From positions 1-64,000 of the forward strand of contig NZ_NPIA01000005.1 in assembly GCF_002262935.1 (NCBI RefSeq): a DNA stretch of 64,000 nucleotides. The letters are read 5' to 3'. Position numbers and translations under genes: made by a program. Shown in pieces: positions 52,401 through 61,326 of the stretch. The stretch comes from Lottiidibacillus patelloidae. GTDB taxonomy: Bacteria > Bacillota > Bacilli > Bacillales > SA5d-4. The notes under the pieces are model-generated. The model had not been told where the DNA came from, did not search any database, and saw only the letters and a program-made list of their open reading frames with translations. The stretch's first letter is position 1. Each line of letters starts with the position of its first letter.

Positions 52401-54341
52401 ATGGCTAAGAATATAATAAAAAACATATTATCTATTGTAACGCTATTAACAGCTTTCTTTGTTTTTACTTTAGATATATCAGCTTCTGATGATTATACGA
52501 GATTAGCAGGTAATAATCGATTAGATACAGCAATTCAAATATCACAGTATGGATGGCCGGATGGTCTTATAACTGCAGAAAGGGCTGTAATATTAGCTCG
52601 AGCCGATAACCCAGCTGATGCATTATCCTCAGCAAGTTTAGCTGGTGCTAAAGATGCACCTATTCTATTAACCTACCCTAACTATTTAAGTCCAGAAGTT
52701 CTAGCAGAAATTAAGAGATTAAAAGCTGATAAAGTTTACCTATTAGGTGGTACAGGAGCAATTAAAGAAGCTGTTGAAACTGCGCTAATTAATGAAGGGC
52801 TTAATGTTGTAAGAATAAATGGAGCAAATCGTTTTGAAACTGCTGCATTAATAAATGAAGCGGCAGGCTCTTCGTTAAAAACGCGAGCGATTATTGCAAA
52901 TGGGTTTACTGTTGCAGATGCTATTTCAGCTTCAACTGATGCTGCTATAAATGAAATTCCTATCTACTTAACAAGGAAAAATAATTTACCTATTAAACTA
53001 CCTGTAAATATTCGATCAGTAGATATTTATGGTGGAACAGGCGTTATTTCTGAAGAGGTAGTAAAGCAGTTAGAGGCAGAGGGCATTTCAGTAAATCGTG
53101 TTTCTGGAAAAAGCCGGTATGAGACAAATATCGCAGCTCTAAACAAGTTAAATAAAGTAACGATTGATAACATGATTATTGTACGTGGTACTTCTGTAAA
53201 TACAGAAAAAGAAGATTACCCTGACGCAGTAGCAGCATCGGGACTAGCGAATAAAAAGAATGCAATGGTTATCTTAACACACCCGAACTACACTCCAGGT
53301 GTAACAAAAGATTTTATTAATGAATATTATTGGCAAGGCCAATCTACCTTTGTACTTGGTGGTAAAGTTGCTATTGCTAATCAAGTTTTAAGAGATGCAG
53401 GTTTTTATGTATCCGACTATAAAACAATAGAAGAAATTGAAGCGCGCTGGGCAAAATTTAAACCAACATTTTCAGGAAATAAATATGTTGAGTTACCACA
53501 AGTTTCAGCACCATATAAAGCTGGGAAACTTCATGAAAAATACTTAACAGATGCAGTAAAATTAACTAACTTTATTCGCTTCTTAGCAGATTTACCAGAT
53601 GATGTTTATCACGATGCTGCTATGAGTGAAGAGGCACAACACGGTGCAGTTCTATTAGATGCAATTAATAAATTAACTCATTATCCACAAAAACCGGCTG
53701 ATATGAGCCAAGAATTTTATGACATTGGTTATAGTGCAACTACTTCAAGCAATATAGCACAAGGATTTAATGATATTTCTCCAACAGTTATTGCATACAT
53801 GGATGACTTTGGTTTAAATAACGTAGAGGCAGTTGGGCATCGTCGTTGGATTTTAAATCCACCTATGCAAAAAATAGGATTTGGAATAAGTGGACATTTC
53901 TCTGCTATGAAAATTATTGACAGAAGCAGATCAAGGCAGTTCAATTTTGACTATACTGCATGGCCAAACCAAGGAGCTTTTCCGACACAGCTTTTCACAT
54001 ATGGTGAACCTTGGTCAGTAACATTAAATGGCAGTAAATATAGTACACCGGATCTTCAATCTGTAACTGTAACTGTGACACGTTTATCAGATAATCAAAA
54101 ATGGTTTTTAGATGCAGCTGATAATACAATAAATGAAGGTGGGGAATACTTTAACGTTAATAATCAAGGCTATGGCTTACCGAACTGTATTATATTCCGC
54201 CCAGGAACGCAGAATGATATTAGTAATAATGAAAAATTTGAAGTAGAAATTACAGGAATCAAGTATAAAGATGGCTCGCCTGCTACAATAACATACACAA
54301 TTGAGTTATTTGAGTTATTTGAGTTAGAGGGGTATGAGTAA
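52401..54341 (+). CDS. Secreted cell-wall-binding protein: CWB2 repeats and CAP-like domain
   Basis: 646 residues with a signal peptide (IIKNILSIVTLLTAFFVFTL to SASD). Three CWB2 (PF04122-type) repeats follow at about 30-130, 130-225 and 225-335, each opening like YTRLAGNNRLDTA and having the VYLLGGTGAI motif, as in cell-wall anchored proteins of clostridia and bacilli. The C-terminal half, from about 370, looks like a CAP/SCP region (HGAVLLDAI, AVGHRRWILNPPMQKIGFG). It may bind the wall and act outside the cell. AGGAGGA precedes the ATG. Confidence 0.82.
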   Translation: MAKNIIKNILSIVTLLTAFFVFTLDISASDDYTRLAGNNRLDTAIQISQYGWPDGLITAERAVILARADNPADALSSASLAGAKDAPILLTYPNYLSPEVLAEIKRLKADKVYLLGGTGAIKEAVETALINEGLNVVRINGANRFETAALINEAAGSSLKTRAIIANGFTVADAISASTDAAINEIPIYLTRKNNLPIKLPVNIRSVDIYGGTGVISEEVVKQLEAEGISVNRVSGKSRYETNIAALNKLNKVTIDNMIIVRGTSVNTEKEDYPDAVAASGLANKKNAMVILTHPNYTPGVTKDFINEYYWQGQSTFVLGGKVAIANQVLRDAGFYVSDYKTIEEIEARWAKFKPTFSGNKYVELPQVSAPYKAGKLHEKYLTDAVKLTNFIRFLADLPDDVYHDAAMSEEAQHGAVLLDAINKLTHYPQKPADMSQEFYDIGYSATTSSNIAQGFNDISPTVIAYMDDFGLNNVEAVGHRRWILNPPMQKIGFGISGHFSAMKIIDRSRSRQFNFDYTAWPNQGAFPTQLFTYGEPWSVTLNGSKYSTPDLQSVTVTVTRLSDNQKWFLDAADNTINEGGEYFNVNNQGYGLPNCIIFRPGTQNDISNNEKFEVEITGIKYKDGSPATITYTIELFELFELEGYE

Positions 54342-54356
54342 TAATATAGGATTGCT

Positions 54357-54393
54357 GAAAGGAAACTACTTTTATTTATGTAGTTTCCTTTTC
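54357..54393 (+). terminator. Terminator after the CWB2-CAP gene
   Basis: AAAGGAAACTAC and GTAGTTTCCTTT with an 8- to 10-nt loop and a final TTC run. Confidence 0.85.
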
Positions 54394-54666
54394 TATATCG
54401 TTAATACTTATGGGGTTTATTAAGAAAAACTACGTTTCGTCCATGTAGGGTGACTATCCCTTAACCATTTTCATTCATTGTGTAATATTGCATGTTACTT
54501 ATGATTTTCACCACTAAATAAATTTTTCATATAATAAGTTAAAGGCTATGTCCTTCCTCATGAGCTAAGTAATCAATTCCACTTTTTTAATTAAGCTTAA
54601 ATGTCGTCTTTAATCTTGTTAATAGTTAACTCTTTTACACAAGTTTAAATATTACAATTATCAGAT
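54394..54666. other. Non-coding stretch with scrambled protein-like fragments
   Basis: About 270 bp without an intact gene. On the minus strand, short open pieces read like decayed protein sequence (for example DYLAHEEGHSL at about 54545-54580). They are too short for family assignment. A worn-out mobile element end is possible. Confidence 0.3.
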
Positions 54667-54754
54667 AATGAACATAATTTAATCTTTAAATGAACATATT
54701 TTAATATGTAAATAAAAGTGATATACTAAAATAATCATAGTGATATACTAAACT
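54667..54754 (+). repeat. Four in-register 22-bp direct repeats before mqo
   Basis: Units begin at 54667, 54689, 54711 and 54733. The first two share AATGAACATAATTTAAT against AATGAACATATTTTAAT. The last two share the exact 14-mer AGTGATATACTAAA. All four start with AAT and are spaced 22 bp, two helical turns. A TATAAT at 54755-54760 follows immediately. This looks like a regulator binding array at the mqo promoter. Confidence 0.75.
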
Positions 54755-54842
54755 TATAATATAAAAGATTCAGAAATGGTGTTTTCCTAAGTTGCGTCGT
54801 AGTTATTATTGGCGCTTGATTAGGTGCGCCTATAACTTTTTA
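54755..54842 (+). promoter_or_regulatory. mqo promoter and leader hairpin
   Basis: A TATAAT at 54755-54760 has no strong -35, so activation is likely needed. The leader holds GGCGC-TTGATTAGGT-GCGCC (54811-54830), extended by GTTAT/ATAAC and followed by TTTTTA, which could be a weak attenuator or terminator ahead of mqo. Confidence 0.45.
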
Positions 54843-54871
54843 CAAATATTAAGGCATAAGGATTGATTAAT

Positions 54872-56434
54872 ATGAGTAACAGAGAAAACAAAACAGACGT
54901 TATTTTAATCGGTGCGGGAGTCATGAGTGCGACTCTAGGAACAATATTGAAAGAGCTAGCACCTGAATGGGAAATTAAAGTGTTTGAAAAACTAGCAGAA
55001 GCAGGAGCGGAAAGCTCTAACGAGTGGAATAATGCTGGAACAGGGCATGCTGCATTGTGTGAACTTAACTATACCGTTGAGCAGCCTGATGGGTCAGTAG
55101 ATATTACTAAAGCTGTAAGAATTAACGAACAGTTTCAACTTTCTAGACAGTTCTGGTCTTATCTTGTAAAAAGCAATCTACTGCGAAACCCTGAAGACTT
55201 CATTAAACCATTGCCGCATATGAGCTATGTTAGAGGAGAACAAAACGTGGAATTTTTGAAGAAGCGTTTTGAAGCTCTATCAAATAACCCATTGTTCGCA
55301 GGAATGGAATTTTCTGATGATCCAGAACAATTAATGGAATGGCTACCGCTTATGTTTAACGGTCGTTCTTTTGATGAACCAATCGCAGCAACGAAAATAG
55401 ACTCTGGAACAGATGTTAACTTTGGTGCGTTAACACGTATGTTATTTGACCACCTTAAAACTAAAAATGTTCAAATCAACTATAATCATAGTGTCAATAA
55501 TTTGAAACGAACTAGCGACGGCTTATGGGAACTAAAAGTTAAGAACCTCGAAAGCGGTGTTACGGAAAAGCACACTGCAAAATTCGTCTTTATTGGCGCA
55601 GGTGGAGGAAGCTTGCATTTATTACAAAAGTCCGGAATACCTGAAGGAAAAAATATCGGAGGATTCCCTGTAAGTGGGCTATTCCTAGAGTGTAAAAATC
55701 CAGAAATAGTTGAACAGCATCATGCGAAAGTTTACGGAAAAGCTTCTGTAGGTGCTCCACCAATGTCTGTGCCGCACCTTGATACAAGATATATTAATAA
55801 CAAAAAATCTTTATTATTTGGACCATTTGCTGGTTTCTCACCAAAGTTTTTAAAGAATGGTTCAATGTTTGATTTAGTAACGTCGGTAAAACCGGATAAC
55901 CTCGTTACTATGTTAGCGTCAGGGGCTAAGAACATTCCACTGACTAAATACTTGATTGAACAACTTATGTTATCAAAAGAAGAGCGTATGGAAGAACTAC
56001 GAGAGTTTGTTCCTAATGCTAAATTAGAAGATTGGGATTTAGTGGTAGCAGGTCAACGTGTGCAAGTTATTAAAGATACACCAAGTGGTAGAGGAACACT
56101 TCAATTCGGTACGGAAGTTGTAAGTAGCGCTGATGGTTCAATTGCTGCATTACTTGGCGCGTCACCTGGTGCTTCGACAGCTGTTCATGTCATGCTTGAA
56201 GTGTTAAATAAATGCTTCCCAGAAAGAATGAAAGAATGGGAAGAAAAAATAATTGAAATGGTCCCTTCATATGGGGTATCCTTAGTGGAAAATCCAGAAT
56301 TCTTTGAAGAGATTCACATGTCTACAGCACAAGCACTAAGACTAACTGAACAAATGCCTGAAGTAGAGGTAGAAGAAGTTGAAGAAGAAGTTGATCCTTC
56401 TCCTGAAGAACCAATAGAATTAGAAAAAGTATAA
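54872..56434 (+). CDS. mqo: Malate:quinone oxidoreductase
   Basis: Membrane-associated FAD enzyme that oxidises malate to oxaloacetate and passes electrons to quinone. 520 residues. The FAD motif [15 protein letters not shown] lies near the N-terminus, followed by [19 protein letters not shown], and [12 protein letters not shown] and [14 protein letters not shown] later. The tail from about residue 495 is very acidic ([19 protein letters not shown]). ATG at 54872 follows AAGGATTG. It lies behind a repeat array and leader hairpin. Confidence 0.95.
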   Translation: MSNRENKTDVILIGAGVMSATLGTILKELAPEWEIKVFEKLAEAGAESSNEWNNAGTGHAALCELNYTVEQPDGSVDITKAVRINEQFQLSRQFWSYLVKSNLLRNPEDFIKPLPHMSYVRGEQNVEFLKKRFEALSNNPLFAGMEFSDDPEQLMEWLPLMFNGRSFDEPIAATKIDSGTDVNFGALTRMLFDHLKTKNVQINYNHSVNNLKRTSDGLWELKVKNLESGVTEKHTAKFVFIGAGGGSLHLLQKSGIPEGKNIGGFPVSGLFLECKNPEIVEQHHAKVYGKASVGAPPMSVPHLDTRYINNKKSLLFGPFAGFSPKFLKNGSMFDLVTSVKPDNLVTMLASGAKNIPLTKYLIEQLMLSKEERMEELREFVPNAKLEDWDLVVAGQRVQVIKDTPSGRGTLQFGTEVVSSADGSIAALLGASPGASTAVHVMLEVLNKCFPERMKEWEEKIIEMVPSYGVSLVENPEFFEEIHMSTAQALRLTEQMPEVEVEEVEEEVDPSPEEPIELEKV

Positions 56435-56502
56435 GAAATATTTATCACCAAAAATTCACTTAAAAGTTTAGTGGATAAAAGAATATTATATAAATTAAAT
56501 CT

Positions 56503-56540
56503 AAAACCTTTGATCTATATTTGGATTGAAGGTTTTTTTA
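56503..56540 (+). terminator. Terminator after mqo
   Basis: AAAACCTTTGATC with GATTGAAGGTTTT and a final TTTT. The next 180 bp to degV hold no recognised element beyond AT-rich promoter-like DNA. Confidence 0.75.
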
Positions 56541-56724
56541 TTTGCAGTTAATGAGAGTAAAATATGCTCTTATCACTATTTTATAGTTTATATTACATTG
56601 AAGTTTTTAAAAGATGGAGATAATAAAAATAACATCATATATTCAGTTTATAACATGAGATAATATTTATATGGGTATATTGTGGTTAAGATAAGTAGTA
56701 TTGTTACTTGGGAGGACGTATTCA

Positions 56725-57606
56725 ATGATAAAAATAATGGCCGATTCAACTTGTGATTTATCTAAAGAAATACTTGAATTATACGATATAAGTTTAGCAC
56801 CACTTACAATTAATATTGAAGGAAAGATCTATAAGGATAGGATAGATATTAAACCTGATGATTTTTATGAAATGATGGAAGATTTATCAGAGTTTCCCTC
56901 AACAGGGATGCCTAGTCCAACAGAATATTTAGAAATTATAAAAAAAGCAGTAAAGGATGGGTACAAGGAAGTAGTATGTATCTGTATGTCTAGTGGCACA
57001 AGTGGGTCGTATCAATCTGCCGTAATAGCTAAAGATTATTTCTTTGAGGAAGTGCCTGATTCAACTGTTAAAATACATGTAGTAGATTCAAAGTGTATGA
57101 GCCATGGAAGCGGTTGGTTATTATTAAAAAGCGCTTTAATGAGAGAAAAAGGTGCATCATTTGAAGAAATAATCCAATTCGTTGAAAAATATAAGGTTAA
57201 TGTAAAGCATTTTCTTTCTGTTGATGACTTAAATCATTTAATAAAAAGTGGAAGAATATCAAATACAAGTGCATTCATTGGTAAAATTTTATTACTTAAA
57301 CCAATAATGACTATGAAGAACGGAAAAGGAGCAATAGTAGCAAAGGAGAGAGGACGTAAAAAAGTACTTAACTATTACGTTCAAGAGTTTATTAGCAGAA
57401 ATGACAAAGAAATAACAGATTTTATAATTATCGGATATACTTCAGATAAAAAAGTCGCGGAAAGCCTAAAAGAAAAACTTCAATTAGAAACAGATTTTGT
57501 TGGGGACATATATATTATGCAGATGGGCGTTTCGGTTGGGACCCATGTTGGATTAGGTGCTATTTCTATGTTTTTTATAGAAAAGGAAGATACCAATCGC
57601 AAATAA
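56725..57606 (+). CDS. DegV family fatty-acid-binding protein
   Basis: 293 residues (FakB type), binding fatty acids for phosphorylation by a FakA kinase elsewhere. The N-terminus reads IKIMADSTCDLSKEI, ligand-binding Ser and Thr appear in SSGTSGSYQSA, and the later motif FIGKILLLKPIMTM is typical. ATG at 56725 follows GGGAGG. It converges on moaA. Confidence 0.88.
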   Translation: MIKIMADSTCDLSKEILELYDISLAPLTINIEGKIYKDRIDIKPDDFYEMMEDLSEFPSTGMPSPTEYLEIIKKAVKDGYKEVVCICMSSGTSGSYQSAVIAKDYFFEEVPDSTVKIHVVDSKCMSHGSGWLLLKSALMREKGASFEEIIQFVEKYKVNVKHFLSVDDLNHLIKSGRISNTSAFIGKILLLKPIMTMKNGKGAIVAKERGRKKVLNYYVQEFISRNDKEITDFIIIGYTSDKKVAESLKEKLQLETDFVGDIYIMQMGVSVGTHVGLGAISMFFIEKEDTNRK

Positions 57607-57696
57607 TTTAGAGATTTAAAAGGTGTTTTTGGAATAATGATAAATGAACTAAATCCTTTTGAAATTACTAGATGATCTGAATTTAGAAACATAAAT

Positions 57697-57738
57697 ATAT
57701 AAGACCAGATAGAATAACAATTCTATCTGGTCTTATAT
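57697..57738. terminator. Bidirectional terminator between degV and moaA
   Basis: A 19-bp perfect inverted repeat (left arm ATATAAGACCAGATAGAAT) with a 4-nt loop. A-rich and T-rich flanks allow termination in both directions, and it lies between convergent genes. Confidence 0.93.
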
Positions 57739-57774
57739 TTAGCGTAACTAAAAAATGTAGATTTCCCAAAATGA

Positions 57775-58788
57775 TTATCCACCAATATGAGACATTTCAA
57801 CTTTTTGTTTGTTTATAGGATTATTTTCTCGTTCTTCAGAATAGCGGTCCCGTCGAACGTTCCAAATCCCTTTTATTTTGTCAGCTAATGCAATATCTGT
57901 TAAGTCAGAGCGAAGAAGAGTTCTTAAATCATGACCTTTAGCTGCAAACAAACAAGTGTACAATTGACCTTCAGCAGATAGACGGGCACGGTTACAACTA
58001 GAACAAAATGAATCGGAGACAGAAGAAATTACACCAATTTCATCTTCACTTCCAACATAGCGATATCTAGTAGCTACTTCACCAGTATAGTTTGCTTGGA
58101 TAGGCTCGAGTGGCATGACATTGTGGATATCCTCAATGATCTGTTTTTTTGTATATACATCATCTAGTTTCCACTTATTAGAATTACCGACATCCATATA
58201 CTCGATAAACCGAAGGATGTGTCCTTTTTCTCTGAAGAACTTAGCCATAGGAACTACATCTTTATGGTTTATACCTCGCTTCACAACCATATTCAACTTA
58301 ACTTTTAGACCAAATTGTGATGCGGCTTCAATTCCATCTAGAACAGTTTGAACTCTAACACCTCGTCCATTAATTTTTCCAAATACTTCGTCACTTAAGG
58401 AGTCTAGACTTACAGAGACACGATCAAGCCCTGCATCTTTTAGATCTTTTGCATGCTTCGGTAGGAGAGAAGCATTAGTAGTCATGGCAATATCTTCAAC
58501 ACCATTAATGGCTCTTAATTTTTTTATTAATATAGGTAAGTCTTTTCGCATTAAAGGCTCACCACCAGTAATACGTAATTTTTTCACACCAAGGTCTTTA
58601 ACGAATATTTTGGCAAGACGTTCAATTTCTTCAAAAGAGAGTAATTGACCCTTAGGAAGAAATGTATAATCAGGCCCAAAAATTTCTGCTGGCATACAAT
58701 AAGTACATCTAAAATTACATTTATCAGTAACAGAAATTCTTAAATCACGTAAGGGACGTTCTAGAGCATCTAAAACTGTTTGATTCAT
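57775..58788 (-). CDS. moaA: GTP 3',8-cyclase MoaA
   Basis: Radical-SAM enzyme for the first step of molybdenum cofactor synthesis, 337 residues. N-terminal cluster C24-x3-C28-x2-C31 in [19 protein letters not shown], the C-terminal cluster [14 protein letters not shown] with a further C in LYTCLF, and a C-terminal GG needed for activity are seen. The ATG overlaps the fdhD stop by 4 bp, so it is co-expressed with fdhD. Confidence 0.96.
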   Translation of the reverse strand: MNQTVLDALERPLRDLRISVTDKCNFRCTYCMPAEIFGPDYTFLPKGQLLSFEEIERLAKIFVKDLGVKKLRITGGEPLMRKDLPILIKKLRAINGVEDIAMTTNASLLPKHAKDLKDAGLDRVSVSLDSLSDEVFGKINGRGVRVQTVLDGIEAASQFGLKVKLNMVVKRGINHKDVVPMAKFFREKGHILRFIEYMDVGNSNKWKLDDVYTKKQIIEDIHNVMPLEPIQANYTGEVATRYRYVGSEDEIGVISSVSDSFCSSCNRARLSAEGQLYTCLFAAKGHDLRTLLRSDLTDIALADKIKGIWNVRRDRYSEERENNPINKQKVEMSHIGG

Positions 58789-59609
58789 GTGGATTTACCC
58801 CTTTCATGTATTGAATCTGGTTGATTTGTAATTCTTTCAGGGTGTGTATAAACGTTAAATGACTTACCACGAATAAATCCTACAGTTGTTATATTTAAAT
58901 CATCTGCAAGTTGAATAGCTAAATCTGTTGGAGCTGACTTAGACAATACAATACCAACACCAATTTTTGATGCTTTCAGTAGTACTTCAGAAGAAATTCG
59001 GCCGCTGAAAACTATTATTTTATCGCGAACAGGTATTTTATTAATCATACTATACCCGTACAATTTATCGAGAGCATTATGCCTTCCGATATCAGTTCGA
59101 TCAACAATTATTTCAGAAGCGTTGCAGAGTGCTGCATTATGAACCCCACCTGTATTTTTAAATACATGGCTATTTTCTTGCATCATGTTCATAAGATTTA
59201 TACATTGCTCAGGTTGAATGGTCGTTTTCACCATTGATGTTTTTGCAGTCCGAACATCATTTTGAAAGTAAAATTGTCTGCTTTTTCCACAACAAGAACC
59301 AATAAATCGCTTTGAAAAATGTTGTTGGTTTGTTGGTATTTTTTTATTTAAAGTAACGTAAGCAAAGCCGCGACTTACATTAATGTTAAGGTTTGTAATT
59401 TCATCTTTAAAAAGTATAACTCCTTCAGATGCTAAAAACCCAATTATGAGTTCATCTATGTGTGTTGGAGTGCAAACCATAGTTGCAAATTCCACACCAT
59501 TAACATGAATTGTGATTGGAAATTCAGTAACAATTTCATCTTCGAAGTGTATTAATTCTTCATTAATATACTTAATAATAGGTCGCTTATTGCTAATATT
59601 ATGACCCAT
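58785..59609 (-). CDS. fdhD: Formate dehydrogenase accessory sulfurtransferase FdhD
   Basis: Passes sulfur to molybdenum cofactor for formate dehydrogenases; 274 residues. Motifs are [36 protein letters not shown] and [13 protein letters not shown]. The active-site pair is C106-C107 in SCCG, not the CxxC of E. coli. GGGTGTGGTGAT precedes the ATG. It lies upstream of moaA and diverges from the OFA transporter and the oxidoreductase gene, which needs the cofactor. Confidence 0.95.
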   Translation of the reverse strand: MGHNISNKRPIIKYINEELIHFEDEIVTEFPITIHVNGVEFATMVCTPTHIDELIIGFLASEGVILFKDEITNLNINVSRGFAYVTLNKKIPTNQQHFSKRFIGSCCGKSRQFYFQNDVRTAKTSMVKTTIQPEQCINLMNMMQENSHVFKNTGGVHNAALCNASEIIVDRTDIGRHNALDKLYGYSMINKIPVRDKIIVFSGRISSEVLLKASKIGVGIVLSKSAPTDLAIQLADDLNITTVGFIRGKSFNVYTHPERITNQPDSIHERGKST

Positions 59610-59725
59610 ATCACCACACCCAATTTCACAGATTATTGATAGTTAGTAACAATCTAAACATAATCTGATTCATAAGACAAGTAACACACTTTGCCAATTT
59701 TCTTCATTAAAAAATAAAAAAACTA

Positions 59726-59755
59726 TTGATGTAAAAAGAGCATTAATGGTATTAT
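59726..59755 (+). promoter_or_regulatory. Promoter of the OFA transporter
   Basis: TTGATG (59726-59731), 18 nt and TATTAT (59750-59755) predict a start near 59762, just before the RNA element. A palindrome ACAAATTTGT lies at 59767-59776. Confidence 0.55.
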
Positions 59756-59782
59756 TTAAAAAGTTCACAAATTTGTAACAAA

Positions 59783-59823
59783 AAATTTGATACGAGATAG
59801 CGATCCTGTCTTCGGTTAAATTT
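59783..59823 (+). promoter_or_regulatory. Candidate structured RNA element, copy a
   Basis: AAATTTGA and TTAAATTT form the outer stem. Inside are TACGA, the hairpin GATAG-CGATC-CTGTC and TTCGG. The core TAGCGATCCTG recurs in copies b and c; the stems vary while pairing is kept. Confidence 0.65.
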
Positions 59824-59847
59824 ATTGTGAAATTTATTAAAGAGATT

Positions 59848-59896
59848 TTAACTGTTGGGCCAATAGTAGCGAATCCTGCTGTTTACTAACCGTTAA
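59848..59896 (+). promoter_or_regulatory. Candidate structured RNA element, copy b, overlapping a terminator
   Basis: The outer stem TTAAC-T-GTTGG pairs with CTAAC-C-GTTAA (10 bp with one mismatch). Inside is the hairpin AGTAG-CGAATC-CTGCT. The 3' strand of the outer stem contains AACCGTTAA (59888-59896), the 5' arm of the terminator at 59888-59962, so the two structures exclude each other. Confidence 0.7.
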
Positions 59897-59962
59897 TCTT
59901 CTACAAAAGATTGTACTAGTCTACATTCTTTTAAGGGGGGGTTAACGGTTTTTGTTTTTTTT
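59888..59962 (+). terminator. Conditional terminator in the OFA transporter leader
   Basis: AACCGTTAA (59888-59896) pairs with TTAACGGTT (59942-59950), with inner pairing around CTTCTACAAAAG, and is followed by TTTGTTTTTTTT. It lies ahead of the start codon at 59992 and shares sequence with RNA copy b, so it acts like an expression platform. Confidence 0.75.
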
Positions 59963-59991
59963 GAAAACATTAAAAGGAAGTGGGAAATATT

Positions 59992-61260
59992 ATGCAAAAA
60001 ATTAAAAACAGATGGTTAATTGCAGCTTCTGCTGTGGGTATACATATTTCAATTGGGTCTGTATATGCGTGGAGTAACTTCACTACTCCATTAATTCAAG
60101 AATTTGGGTGGACAGCTAAACAAGTACAATTTACTTTTAGCTTAGCGATCTTATTTTTAGGATTATCAGCGGCTTTTCTAGGACACTTTGTAGAAAAATA
60201 TGGACCTAAGAAAGCGGGACTTCTTGCTGCAACATTCTTTGGAATAGGTATCTTTGGTTCAGGTTTTGCTGTGAACATGTCTTCATTACCTCTTTTATAT
60301 CTTTTCTATGGAGTTCTTGGGGGGATCGGTTTAGGGGTTGGTTATATAGCACCTGTTTCGACACTTGTTAAGTGGTTCCCGGATCGTCGTGGATTAGCAA
60401 CAGGTTTAGCAATCATGGGGTTTGGTTTCGCAGCTGCGATCAGTAGTCCAGTTATGGATGCTTTAATTAAGTCAGTTGGTACAGCAAATACGTTTTATAT
60501 TTTAGGACTTGCTTATTTTCTAGTAATGGCTGTTTCATCACTTTATCTTGAGAAACCGCCAGTTGATTGGGCTCCAGAAGGTTTCAAAGAAAAACTCGCT
60601 TCAGGTAAATCTAAAATTAAGCAAGATTTATCTCAATTAACAGCTAATGAAGCAATTAAAACATCAAGATTTTATTATTTATGGATAATGCTATTTATTA
60701 ATGTAACTTGTGGGATTGCGATTTTATCAGCAGCAAAGCCTCTTGCTCAGGAGAGTATTGGTTTAACGACAACAGAAGCTGCAGCGTTAGTTGGGGTTTT
60801 AGGACTCTTTAACGGGTTAGGGCGTATTGGTTGGGCTTCCATTTCAGACTATATTGGAAGACCTAATACGTATACAACGTTCTTCGCTATCCAAATTGTA
60901 CTATTTGCAGTTTTACCACATACAACAGAGGCATTTTTATTCCAAGTAATGTTAGCGGTTGTATATACATGTTATGGTGGAGGTTTCGCTTCAATCCCAG
61001 CATACATTGGAGATTTATTTGGAACAAAACAACTAGGGGCAATTCATGGTTATATTTTAACAGCTTGGGCAGCTGCTGGTTTAGCAGGTCCAATGTTTGC
61101 CGCGTGGATGAAAGACACAACTGGAAGTTATGCAACAAGCTTAACTTTCTTTGCAGGACTATTTGTTGTCGCATTGATCGTTTCGCTAGTTATTCGTAAA
61201 GATATAAACAGATTAACTGCGCAAAACTTAAAAGAGGCTAACAAAGCGGTAGCAAGCTAA
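59992..61260 (+). CDS. OFA family MFS transporter (oxalate/formate antiporter-like)
   Basis: 422 residues with 12 predicted helices. The N-terminus WLIAASAVGIHISIGSVYAW and the later GVGYIAPVSTLVKWFPDRRG are typical of OxlT/OFA proteins. Substrate could be formate, oxalate or another small carboxylate. ATG at 59992 follows AAAGGAAGTGGG. No terminator is seen between it and the DUF2294 gene. Its leader holds the RNA elements and the conditional terminator. Confidence 0.85.
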   Translation: MQKIKNRWLIAASAVGIHISIGSVYAWSNFTTPLIQEFGWTAKQVQFTFSLAILFLGLSAAFLGHFVEKYGPKKAGLLAATFFGIGIFGSGFAVNMSSLPLLYLFYGVLGGIGLGVGYIAPVSTLVKWFPDRRGLATGLAIMGFGFAAAISSPVMDALIKSVGTANTFYILGLAYFLVMAVSSLYLEKPPVDWAPEGFKEKLASGKSKIKQDLSQLTANEAIKTSRFYYLWIMLFINVTCGIAILSAAKPLAQESIGLTTTEAAALVGVLGLFNGLGRIGWASISDYIGRPNTYTTFFAIQIVLFAVLPHTTEAFLFQVMLAVVYTCYGGGFASIPAYIGDLFGTKQLGAIHGYILTAWAAAGLAGPMFAAWMKDTTGSYATSLTFFAGLFVVALIVSLVIRKDINRLTAQNLKEANKAVAS

Positions 61261-61283
61261 TTTTAAATATTTTTCAATTATTG

Positions 61284-61292
61284 TGGTATAAT
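61284..61292 (+). promoter_or_regulatory. Extended -10 promoter before the DUF2294 gene
   Basis: TGGTATAAT is an extended -10 element (TGnTATAAT) with a weak -35, placed 35 bp before the DUF2294 start. It would drive DUF2294 and the following oxidoreductase gene, past the RNA element at 61689-61727. Confidence 0.55.
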
Positions 61293-61326
61293 ATTATCAT
61301 GCATTTTGTATTTTCAGGAGGACCCC

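Noticed and set aside
59783-59896. Moco, THF, TPP or preQ1 riboswitch for the formate leader
   Set aside because: The conserved core UAGCGA-n-C-CUG does not match the consensus sequences I know for these classes.
60887-61174. Minus-strand frame inside the OFA transporter gene
   Set aside because: It is Leu/Gln-rich shadow sequence opposite a conserved gene.
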